A stretch of 64,000 bases of DNA, taken from positions 2,418,001 through 2,482,000 of the forward strand of contig NZ_RBIL01000002.1 of the NCBI RefSeq assembly GCF_003633755.1. Direction: 5' to 3'. A program made the position numbers and the translations under genes. Below are positions 57,315-64,000 of the stretch, one piece after another. The first letter of the stretch is position 1, and every line of letters begins with the position of its first letter. Source of the stretch: Solirubrobacter pauli. Lineage in GTDB: Bacteria > Actinomycetota > Thermoleophilia > Solirubrobacterales > Solirubrobacteraceae. The notes below the pieces were generated by a model. It saw only the letters and a program-made list of their open reading frames with translations. It was not told the DNA's origin and ran no database searches.

Positions 57315-58099
57315 CGCGGCTCGCGCTCGTCACCGGCGCGGCCCGTGGGATCGGGGCGGCCACGGTCGCTCGGCTCAAGGCCGACGGGTTCGACGTGCTC
57401 GCCGTCGACCGGGGCGAGGACGACCCGCGGCTCCCGTACTCGCTCGGGCACTTCCACCGCGGGCCGGACACGGCCGACGCCGCGCTGGACGTCGTCGGCG
57501 AAGGGCGGGTCGTCCCTGTTCAGGCGGACACGACCGACGTCGACGCGCTCCGGGCCGTGGTCGAGCAGGCCGGCGGCGCGCTGGACGTCGTCGTGGCGGC
57601 GGCGGGCGTGATCGCCGGCGGCGTGCCCGCCTGGGAGCTCGACGCGGACGCCGAGACGGCCGTGCTCGAGACCAACCTCGGCGGGGTGATGGCCGCCGCG
57701 CGGGTCGGCGTCCCTGCCCTGCTGCGCCGGCCGGAGCCGCGCGCGGGGCGGTTCATCGCGGTCGCCTCCACCGCCGCGCAGCGGGCGCTGCCGCAGCTCG
57801 CCGCGTACTGCGCGGCCAAGGCGGGCGTCGTCGGGTACGTGCGCGCATTGGCGGTCGAGCTCGGCGGCACCGGCGTCACCGCCAACACGGTCTCCCCCGG
57901 CTCGACGCGCACGCCGATGCTCGACGAGAGCGCGCGGCTCTACGGCCTCGAGTCGGCCGAGACGTTCGCCGCGCAGCAGCCGCTCGGCCGTCTGGTCGAA
58001 CCCGACGAGGTCGCGGCCGTGATCGCGTTCCTCGCGGGCCGGGACACGCACGCGATCACCGGCGCCGACTACCCCGTCGACGGCGGCCTCGCCCTGTGA
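57311..58099 (+). CDS. mycofactocin-associated SDR oxidoreductase
   Basis: 262 residues from GTG. Short-chain dehydrogenase: V-T-G-A-A-R-G-I-G near 7-15 (cofactor loop), A-A-A-G-V near 96-100, catalytic S near 153 and Y-C-A-A-K near 166-170, P-G-S-T-R-T-P near 196-202. SDRs with this position in mft loci often hold their NAD(H) tightly and use mycofactocin as external electron acceptor, so its substrate is probably an alcohol. It shares four-base overlaps with mftE and the second mftF. Confidence 0.86.
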   Translation: MTRLALVTGAARGIGAATVARLKADGFDVLAVDRGEDDPRLPYSLGHFHRGPDTADAALDVVGEGRVVPVQADTTDVDALRAVVEQAGGALDVVVAAAGVIAGGVPAWELDADAETAVLETNLGGVMAAARVGVPALLRRPEPRAGRFIAVASTAAQRALPQLAAYCAAKAGVVGYVRALAVELGGTGVTANTVSPGSTRTPMLDESARLYGLESAETFAAQQPLGRLVEPDEVAAVIAFLAGRDTHAITGADYPVDGGLAL

Positions 58100-59292
58100 G
58101 GCTCATCCTCGACCCGGCCGTCCGCCTCTACGACGGCGGGCGCGTCCTCGCCGCGCGCGGCCGCATCATTGGCCTCGCCGAAGGTGGCCCGGCCGCGCTC
58201 CGCGCGCTGCTCGCCGACACCGCGACGCCGGCCCAACGCCGCCTCGGCGAACGCCTGCTCGACGCGGGCTTCGCCCACCCGCGCCCGGACCCCAGGCCGC
58301 ACGCGGACGTCACGATCGTCATCCCGGTCAAGGACGACGCGCCCGGCCTGGCCCGGTGCCTGGCCGCGCTCGCGCCCGCGCCGCCGCCCGCCACCTCGCC
58401 GCCGCCCGCCACCACACGGCCCGCCGCCCCGCCGCCGCCCGCCACCACACAGCCCGCCGCCCCGCCGCCCGCCGCCCCGCCGCCCACCGCCACGCCGCCC
58501 GCCGCCACGCCGCCCGCCGCCTCGCCGCCGCCCGCCGGGCCGTTCACCCCGCGCGTCATCGTCGTCGACGACGGCTCCCGCGATCCCGTCGCGATCGCGC
58601 GCGCGGCCCACCCCGCGCGCGTCGTCCGGCGGGAGCGCTGCGGCGGCCCGGCCGCCGCACGCAACACCGGGCTCGACCACGCGCGCACCGAGCTCGTCGC
58701 GTTCCTGGACGCGGACACGATCCCTTCCGCCGACTGGGTCGAGCGGCTCGCCGGCCACTTCGACGATCCGCGGGTGAAGGCGGTGGCGCCGCGGATCCGG
58801 GCCGCGAACCGGCGACGCTCGCCGCTCGACCTCGGCGCGCGCCGCAGCGTGCCGTACGTGCCGAGCGCCGCGCTGATCGTGCGGACGCCCGTCCGCTTCG
58901 ACGAGACGCTGCGCTACGGCGAGGACGTCGACCTGGTCTGGCGCCTCCAGGACGCGGGTCACCGCGTCGTGTACGACCCGAGCGTCGTGGTCCTGCACCA
59001 CGAGCGCGACACGCTTCGGCGGCGGTTCCGGTATGGCACCTCGGCCGCGCCGCTCGCCGCGCGACACCCCGCTCGGCTCCGGCACATCCACCTCACCCGA
59101 CCGCGCCCGCTCGCGCTCGCACGCGTCCTTCAGGCCAAGCACGTCCCGCGCCACGTCGCGCTCGTCTGGACCGTCCGATCGCTCGAGCAATCGGCGGTCG
59201 GCATCGCACACCTGGCCAGCGCGTACGGGTTGGGGGTCGCCTGGGGTAAGATACGAGGACTTCCAACTATCTCAGGTCCACGTATCCCATGA
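58096..59292 (+). CDS. mftF: MftF-like mycofactocin glycosyltransferase, copy 2, with proline-rich insert
   Basis: 398 residues from GTG. GT-A fold with [10 protein letters not shown] at 72-81, V-I-V-V-D-D-G-S near 154-161, A-R-N-T-G near 187-191, L-D-A-D-T near 205-209 and G-E-D-V-D-L-V-W near 275-282. Between the first strand and V-I-V-V-D-D, residues about 94-149 (58375-58542) are a low-complexity run of Pro, Ala and Thr that is absent from copy 1. The rest of the fold and the catalytic Asp residues look intact. The last codons overlap the mutase gene start (ATGA). Confidence 0.85.
   Translation: MRLILDPAVRLYDGGRVLAARGRIIGLAEGGPAALRALLADTATPAQRRLGERLLDAGFAHPRPDPRPHADVTIVIPVKDDAPGLARCLAALAPAPPPATSPPPATTRPAAPPPPATTQPAAPPPAAPPPTATPPAATPPAASPPPAGPFTPRVIVVDDGSRDPVAIARAAHPARVVRRERCGGPAAARNTGLDHARTELVAFLDADTIPSADWVERLAGHFDDPRVKAVAPRIRAANRRRSPLDLGARRSVPYVPSAALIVRTPVRFDETLRYGEDVDLVWRLQDAGHRVVYDPSVVVLHHERDTLRRRFRYGTSAAPLAARHPARLRHIHLTRPRPLALARVLQAKHVPRHVALVWTVRSLEQSAVGIAHLASAYGLGVAWGKIRGLPTISGPRIP
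58375..58542. repeat. proline/alanine/threonine-coding low-complexity tract in mftF copy 2
   Basis: Imperfect short tandem units around GCCGCCCGCCGCC encode about 56 residues of Pro, Ala, Thr and Ser. In frame, with no stop. Probably grown by slippage. Confidence 0.8.
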
Positions 59293-60893
59293 GCGCGATC
59301 AAGCACGACCCCCAGACGGCCGAGCGCACCACGCTCTCCGGTGAGCCGATCAAGGCGGTCTACGGGCCGGAGGACGTCCGCGAGCACGAGGCCAACATCG
59401 GCGCCCCGGGCGCCTATCCCTTCACGCGCGGCGTCTACCCGACGATGTACCGCGGGCGGCTGTGGACGATGCGGCAGTTCGCGGGCTTCGGCACCGCCGA
59501 GGAGACCAACGAGCGCTTCCGCTACCTGCTCGACCACGGGCAGACGGGTCTCTCGACGGCGTTCGACATGCCGAGCCTCATGGGCCACGACAGCGACTCC
59601 CCGCGCAGCCTCGGTGAAGTCGGCCGCGAGGGCGTCGCGATCGACACCGTCGACGACATGAGCACGCTGTTCGACGGCATCGACCTCGGCGACGTCACCG
59701 TGTCGATGACCATCAACGCGCCCGCGGCGATGATGATGGCCTTCTACGTGGTCGCGGCCGAGGAGTCGGGCGTGCCGGCGGACAAGCTCGGCGGCACCGT
59801 CCAGGCGGACATCCTCAAGGAGTACATCGCCCAGAAGGAGTGGTGCTTCCCGGTCGACCCGGCGATGCGCCTGCTCGGCGACATGATGGAGTGGTGCACG
59901 CGCAACATGCCGCGCTGGCACCCGGTGTCGATCTCCGGCTACCACATCCGCGAGGCCGGGGCGACCGCCGCGCAGGAGCTCGCGTTCACGCTCAAGGACG
60001 GCCTCACGTACGTCGAGCAGCAGATCGAGCGCGGCATCGCGGTCGACGACTTCGCGCCGCGCCTGTCCTTCTTCTTCAACGCGCAGATCGACTTCTTCGA
60101 GGAGATCGCCAAGTACCGCGCCGCGCGCCGGATCTGGGCGCGTGAGCTGCGCGACACGTACGGGGCGAAGAACCCGCGGTCCTGGCTGATGCGCTTCCAC
60201 ACGCAGACCGCCGGCGTCAGCCTCACCGCCCAGCAGCCGCTCAACAACATCATCCGCACGGCGATCGAGGCGATGGCCGGCGTGCTCGGCGGCACGCAGT
60301 CCCTGCACACCAACTCCTACGACGAGGCGCTCGCGCTCCCCACCGAGGACGCGGTCCGGATCGCCTTGCGCACGCAGCAGGTGATCGCCCACGAGACGGG
60401 CGTGACCAACACGGTCGACCCGCTCGGCGGCTCGTACTTCGTCGAGGCGCTGACCGACAAGCTGGAAGAGCAGGCGTACGCGTACTTCCGCAAGATCGAC
60501 GAGCTCGGCGGCATGGTCGAGGCGGTCAAGCGCAACTACCCGCAGCGTGAGATCGCGGACGCCGCCTTCGAGCTGCAGGAGAAGATCGACGCCGGGGACC
60601 GCGTCGTGGTCGGCGTCAACCGCTACACCGAGGGCGACGACGGCGAGACCCCGATCCTGCGCATCGACCCCGCGCTCGAGCGCAAGCAGATCGGCCGCGT
60701 GCAGGCCGTCCGGGCCCGTCGCGACGGCGCCGCCGTGGAACGCACGCTCGCCGAGCTGCGCGCCGCGGCCGCCACCCAGGCCAACCTCATGCCGCTCCTG
60801 GTCGAGTGCGCGCGGGTGCACGCGACCGAGGGCGAGATGGTCGACGCGCTCCAGCACGTCTGGGGCGCCTACACCGAGTCGCCGGTGTTCTAG
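59289..60893 (+). CDS. methylmalonyl-CoA-mutase-type large subunit
   Basis: 534 residues from ATG. TIM-barrel acyl-CoA mutase domain: [12 protein letters not shown] near 42-53, Q-F-A-G-F-G near 61-66, [11 protein letters not shown] near 86-96, S-I-S-G-Y-H near 214-219, H-T-N-S-Y-D-E-A near 340-347 and N-T-V-D-P-L-G-G-S near 373-381. It lacks the B12-binding domain, so a separate small subunit is needed; none is in the window. The start overlaps the mftF copy 2 stop by four bases. A TAAGAT box at about 59247 could also give it its own promoter. Confidence 0.88.
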   Translation: MSAIKHDPQTAERTTLSGEPIKAVYGPEDVREHEANIGAPGAYPFTRGVYPTMYRGRLWTMRQFAGFGTAEETNERFRYLLDHGQTGLSTAFDMPSLMGHDSDSPRSLGEVGREGVAIDTVDDMSTLFDGIDLGDVTVSMTINAPAAMMMAFYVVAAEESGVPADKLGGTVQADILKEYIAQKEWCFPVDPAMRLLGDMMEWCTRNMPRWHPVSISGYHIREAGATAAQELAFTLKDGLTYVEQQIERGIAVDDFAPRLSFFFNAQIDFFEEIAKYRAARRIWARELRDTYGAKNPRSWLMRFHTQTAGVSLTAQQPLNNIIRTAIEAMAGVLGGTQSLHTNSYDEALALPTEDAVRIALRTQQVIAHETGVTNTVDPLGGSYFVEALTDKLEEQAYAYFRKIDELGGMVEAVKRNYPQREIADAAFELQEKIDAGDRVVVGVNRYTEGDDGETPILRIDPALERKQIGRVQAVRARRDGAAVERTLAELRAAAATQANLMPLLVECARVHATEGEMVDALQHVWGAYTESPVF

Positions 60894-60967
60894 AGAAAGC
60901 GTCTCGCGAACGGGACAGAACTCTTCCCTTCGCTCCCACGCCGGGCGTAGGGTCGCGGCAAGAGCGG

Positions 60968-60994
60968 CGTCACGGAGGACCGCCCGCCGTGACG
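60968..60994. terminator. hairpin between the mutase and sialidase-fold genes
   Basis: CGTCACGG pairs with CCGTGACG across an 11-base loop, about 75 bases after the mutase stop and 33 bases before the next start. Terminator or leader hairpin. Confidence 0.45.
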
Positions 60995-61026
60995 ACGGGC
61001 ACGGAGGCCCCACCGGAGGTCCTTCC

Positions 61027-62547
61027 ATGTGGAGAGGCTCCACCCTCGCGGCCGGCACAGTGCTCGCCGCCGTGGCCCTCGCCGGATCGGCGCACGCGGC
61101 GCCGTTCACGCTCGGCCCCGTGAGCATCGCCTCCGGCCCCAGCCCGTTCGCCGCCGGCTGCGGCGGCCCGGGCGAGGCCGCTCCCGACAGCGTGGTGTTC
61201 CAGAACGCCGAGGTCGAGACGCACGCCGCCGTCAACCCGGCCAACCCCGCCAACGTCGTCACCTTCTGGCAGCAGGATCGCTGGAACGACGGCGGTGCGC
61301 ACGGGAACCTGGCCGGCGCCTCGTTCGACGGCGGCCTCACCTGGACCCGGAGCGCGCCGCGGTTCTCGCGTTGCGCCGGCGGTGCGGGGCTCGGCAACGC
61401 CGGCGACTACGAGCGCGCGACCGACCCGTGGCTGTCGTTCGGCCCGACCGGCCGCCTGCACGCGATCACCATCGGCTTCGACAACTCGACCGCGCGCAAC
61501 GCGATCCTCGCCGCCTACTCCGACACGGGCGGGACGAGCTGGAGCACGCCGCGGATCGTCCGCTTCGACAACCCGCGTGCCATCGGCAACAACTTCAACG
61601 ACAAGGAGACGCTGACCGCCGACCCGCTCGACCCGCGGCTCGTGTACGCCACCTGGCAGCGGATCGTCTCCCCGAGCGAGATGGCTGCGCAGGAGGCGTA
61701 CGACAACGCGGCGACCTTCCGCTCGGAGGCCTGGTTCGCCCGGTCCACCGACGGTGGCGTCACGTGGGAGCCCGCACGCTCGATCTATGGCGCGCGGGGC
61801 TCGTTCACCCAGACCATCGGCAACCAGGTCGAGGTGCTCCCCGACGGCACGCTGATCAACGGCTTCAACCTCATCAACGCCGTCAGCAACCGCCACGGGA
61901 CGCGGGGCTACAACGTCGCGCTCATCCGCTCGCCCGACAAGGGCGTGACGTGGACGCGCGAGACCCTCGTCGACCGCCTGCTCGTCGACGAGGTGACCGA
62001 CCCGGAGACCGGCGAGGACGTGCGGACCGGCGACATCCTGCCGGACTGGGCGGTGGACCGGGGCTCCAACCCCGCGACACGCGGCAGCGTCTACGTCGTC
62101 TGGATGGACCGGCGCTTCAACGACGCCGACCACGACGACATCCTGCTCGCCCGCTCGCCCGACGGTGGTGTGAGCTGGGACGCCCCGGTCGTGGTCGACC
62201 GCACCCCGCGCGGCGTCGACGCCTTCACGGCGATGGTCGACGTCGACAGCCAGGGGCGCGTCGCGGTGTCCTACTACGACTTCCGCAACGACCGACCCGG
62301 TGACGCGGCGCTGTCGACGGACTTCTGGGTGACCCACTCGCACGACGGCGGGCGCACCTTCACCACGGAGAGCCGGCTGACGCCGACGTCCTTCGACATG
62401 CGCACGGCGCCGAACGCGCGCGGCTACTTCGTCGGCGACTACACCGGGCTCGCCCACGCGGGCACGGCGTTCCACACGGCGTGGGTCGGCGCGAACGACG
62501 GCAACCTGAGCAACCGCACCGACGTGTTCCATCGCGGCGCGCAGTAG
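61027..62547 (+). CDS. secreted sialidase/BNR-fold protein
   Basis: 506 residues from ATG, with a GGAGGT ribosome site 7 bases before it. Signal peptide at 1-24 (V-L-A-A-V-A-L-A-G-S-A-H-A-A). The rest is a six-bladed propeller with several Asp-box units: S-F-D-G-G-L-T-W, S-T-D-G-G-V-T-W, S-P-D-K-G-V-T-W, S-P-D-G-G-V-S-W, S-H-D-G-G-R-T-F. The arginine triad of true sialidases is not evident, so it may be another glycan-binding or hydrolytic propeller. Extracellular. Confidence 0.85.
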   Translation: MWRGSTLAAGTVLAAVALAGSAHAAPFTLGPVSIASGPSPFAAGCGGPGEAAPDSVVFQNAEVETHAAVNPANPANVVTFWQQDRWNDGGAHGNLAGASFDGGLTWTRSAPRFSRCAGGAGLGNAGDYERATDPWLSFGPTGRLHAITIGFDNSTARNAILAAYSDTGGTSWSTPRIVRFDNPRAIGNNFNDKETLTADPLDPRLVYATWQRIVSPSEMAAQEAYDNAATFRSEAWFARSTDGGVTWEPARSIYGARGSFTQTIGNQVEVLPDGTLINGFNLINAVSNRHGTRGYNVALIRSPDKGVTWTRETLVDRLLVDEVTDPETGEDVRTGDILPDWAVDRGSNPATRGSVYVVWMDRRFNDADHDDILLARSPDGGVSWDAPVVVDRTPRGVDAFTAMVDVDSQGRVAVSYYDFRNDRPGDAALSTDFWVTHSHDGGRTFTTESRLTPTSFDMRTAPNARGYFVGDYTGLAHAGTAFHTAWVGANDGNLSNRTDVFHRGAQ

Positions 62548-62559
62548 GGCGCCTTTACG

Positions 62560-62590
62560 GCGGACGCGCTCATCCGTTGGGTGCGTCCGC
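62560..62590 (+). terminator. terminator after the sialidase-fold gene
   Basis: GCGGACGC and GCGTCCGC form an 8-bp stem around 15 bases, 12 bases after the stop. It is followed by TGTAATTA. Confidence 0.6.
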
Positions 62591-62607
62591 TGTAATTAGC
62601 GCCGCAG

Positions 62608-63111
62608 ATGTCGGACCCGCTCCCCTTCGACCCCGTCCACGAAGCAGCCCGCAACTGGGCCAAGCACTTCGGCGACGATCCGGTCCCGTCGATGGCCGCC
62701 GTGACGAGCATCATGCGCGTGCAGCAGATCCTGCTCGCGCGCCTGAACGACACGCTCAAGCCGTTCGACCTGACGTTCCCGCGCTACGAGGCGCTGATGC
62801 TCCTGTTCTACAGCCGCAAGGGCGCGCTGCCGCTGGGCAAGATGGGCGACCGCCTGCAGGTGCACCGCACGAGCGTCACCAACATCATCGACGGCCTCGA
62901 GCGCAGCGGCTTCGTCACGCGCGAGCCGCACGAGCGCGACCGCCGCACCACGCTCGCCGCCTTAACGGACAAGGGCCGCCAGACGGCGGCCCAAGCCACT
63001 GAAGTGCTCAATGAGATGCACTTCGGCACCGAGCCCCTCGCGAAGGAGGAGCTCGATGCCGTCACTCGCACGCTACATCGCCTGCGAGCCGATGCCGACG
63101 GCTTCGACTAG
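62608..63111 (+). CDS. MarR-family regulator
   Basis: 167 residues from ATG. Winged helix at about 70-125: L-P-L-G-K-M-G-D-R-L-Q-V-H-R-T-S-V-T-N-I (recognition helix) and the wing E-P-H-E-R-D-R-R-T-T near 108-117. Flanking helices form the dimer. Convergent with the sugar-binding protein gene, overlapping by four bases. Ligand and targets unknown. Confidence 0.88.
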   Translation: MSDPLPFDPVHEAARNWAKHFGDDPVPSMAAVTSIMRVQQILLARLNDTLKPFDLTFPRYEALMLLFYSRKGALPLGKMGDRLQVHRTSVTNIIDGLERSGFVTREPHERDRRTTLAALTDKGRQTAAQATEVLNEMHFGTEPLAKEELDAVTRTLHRLRADADGFD

Positions 63112-64000
63112 AAGCCGAGGTTCATGTACTGATCGACGTTCTCCTGCGTGACCGTGGTGGCGGCCAGCGTGATGCGGGAGGGGATCTCCGGGGCGGCGAA
63201 GCCCGGGAGGCCCTTCTTCTGGCCGAGCAGCGACGCCAGGTAGACGGCGTCGGCGGACATGGCCGGGTTGTAGAGGAACGTCGCCTTCCACAGGCCACCC
63301 TCCTTGATGCGCTCCATGACGGCCTTCGAGCCGCCGGCGCCCGTCATCCACATCTCGTCGGCACGGCCGGCGTTCTCGATGGCCGAGGCAACGCCCTCGC
63401 CCATGTCGTCGTCGTGCGTGTAGACGGCGTCGATCTGCTTCTGGCCCTGCAGGATGTTCTCCATGACGGAGAGGCCCTTGTCCGGGACGAAGTCGGCCGG
63501 CTGCTTGGCGACGATCTTGATGCCGTCGTTGCAGCGCTTCTTGAGCTGATCGGCGAAGCCCTGCGAGCGCTGCTCGGTCACCGAGATGCCCGCGACGCCC
63601 TGGATCTCGACGACGTTGCCCTTGCACTGCAGCTGGTCGGCGAAGAAGTTGCCGGCCTGCACGCCGATGCCGTAGTTGTCGCCACCGATGATGGTGTGGT
63701 AGGCCGAGGCGTTCGAGAACTCACGGTCGATGTTGATGACCTGGATGCCCTGGTCCATCGCCTTCTGCGCGACGGGGGTGAGCGGCTCACCCTCGTTCGG
63801 CAGGACGACGAGGACGTCCGGCTTCTCCTGGATCAGCGTCTCGATCTGGTCAGCCTGCTCGGCCGACGTCGTCGCCGAGTCGTTGACCGTCATGTCAAGG
63901 CCGAGCTCCTTGGCCTTGGCCTTGGCGTTGTCCGACAGCGCCTTGAGCCAGCCGTGGTCGGCGGCCGGAGCCGAGAACGCGATCTTGACGTCGGCGTTCT
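63108..64000 (-). CDS. sugar ABC transporter substrate-binding protein (partial)
   Basis: The reading frame runs past the right edge of the window, so the signal peptide and start are missing; about 297 C-terminal residues are seen. Periplasmic-binding fold type I as in ribose-binding protein: I-A-F-S-A-P-A-A-D-H-G-W near the left part, V-L-V-V-L-P-N-E-G-E-P-L, V-I-N-I-D-R-E-F, G-G-D-N-Y-G, A-V-Y-T-H-D-D-D-M-G-E-G and W-M-T-G-A-G-G-S. The Arg after I-N-I-D and the late Asp residues are typical of the sugar pocket. Permease and ATPase genes are probably upstream, outside the window. Confidence 0.87.
   Translation of the reverse strand, partial: NADVKIAFSAPAADHGWLKALSDNAKAKAKELGLDMTVNDSATTSAEQADQIETLIQEKPDVLVVLPNEGEPLTPVAQKAMDQGIQVINIDREFSNASAYHTIIGGDNYGIGVQAGNFFADQLQCKGNVVEIQGVAGISVTEQRSQGFADQLKKRCNDGIKIVAKQPADFVPDKGLSVMENILQGQKQIDAVYTHDDDMGEGVASAIENAGRADEMWMTGAGGSKAVMERIKEGGLWKATFLYNPAMSADAVYLASLLGQKKGLPGFAAPEIPSRITLAATTVTQENVDQYMNLGF

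Noticed and set aside
59130-61397. 755-residue minus-strand frame opposite the mutase
   Set aside because: Typical antisense shadow in GC-rich DNA; the plus-strand mutase has all family motifs.

Overview
The window is from a very GC-rich bacterium with many GTG and TTG starts, stop/start overlaps of four bases, a mycofactocin cluster, an F420-type LLM oxidoreductase and several sigma factors. This points to an actinobacterium. Class Thermoleophilia (Solirubrobacter-like) is my best guess from protein resemblance, but it is an inference only.

Two kinds of DNA alternate. Blocks A (about 1-4.6 kb), B (about 18.0-28.6 kb) and C (about 33.5-36.8 kb) are visibly less GC-rich. They hold short single-gene units: hypothetical proteins, small membrane proteins and many relatives of polymorphic-toxin immunity proteins (DUF4304, DUF6572, SMI1/KNR4-like, Im9-type nuclease immunity, SCO4402-like, DUF1963, DUF4375, DUF7660). 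Some larger cargo is present too (old yellow enzyme, glycosyltransferase, SRPBCC protein, EEP phosphatase). Nearly every gap between units carries one copy of a hairpin repeat of about 25-40 bp with a conserved GTCGA loop. I list about 28 copies. All point one way within a block whatever the direction of the genes: minus strand in A, plus strand in B and C. A short, catalytic-domain-only tyrosine recombinase sits in block A next to one copy. The layout resembles an integron cassette array with an unfamiliar recombination site, and it is the main candidate for an undescribed system. That the recombinase acts on the repeat is unproven.

The rest looks like chromosomal backbone. 4.6-18 kb: APH-family kinase, TetR/ROK regulators, an LpqC-like esterase with its own TetR and twin operators, a large Ig-repeat surface protein, a GFA-family enzyme, a secreted beta-propeller protein, and a tandem-Lrp regulator divergent from a DHA2 exporter. 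29-33.4 kb: a 226-bp perfect tandem duplication, an alpha/beta hydrolase, a GAF protein, an ECF sigma factor coupled to a SigF/B-type sigma factor, a lipoprotein and the tail of a broken MFS gene. 37-43 kb: an ECF sigma factor with a membrane partner, a Dabb protein, a two-component system, an LLM oxidoreductase coupled to a gene that has apparently lost its start codon. 43.1-44.4 kb: a low-GC, probably frameshifted gene. 44.5-53 kb: zinc alcohol dehydrogenase, a proline-catabolic operon (proline dehydrogenase, P5C dehydrogenase, PucR regulator), and an MMPL transporter coupled to an FprA-like reductase.

52.9-60.9 kb is a mycofactocin locus: precursor mftA, an mftC with a truncated MftB-like N-terminus, mftD, mftE, an SDR and two MftF-like glycosyltransferases. 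One flanks the cluster divergently and carries an AT-rich palindrome inside its coding sequence. The other carries a proline-rich insert in its GT-A fold. A methylmalonyl-CoA-mutase-type large subunit overlaps the end of the locus by four bases. The window closes with a secreted sialidase-fold protein, a MarR regulator and a partial sugar-binding protein. I saw no tRNA, rRNA or CRISPR array.
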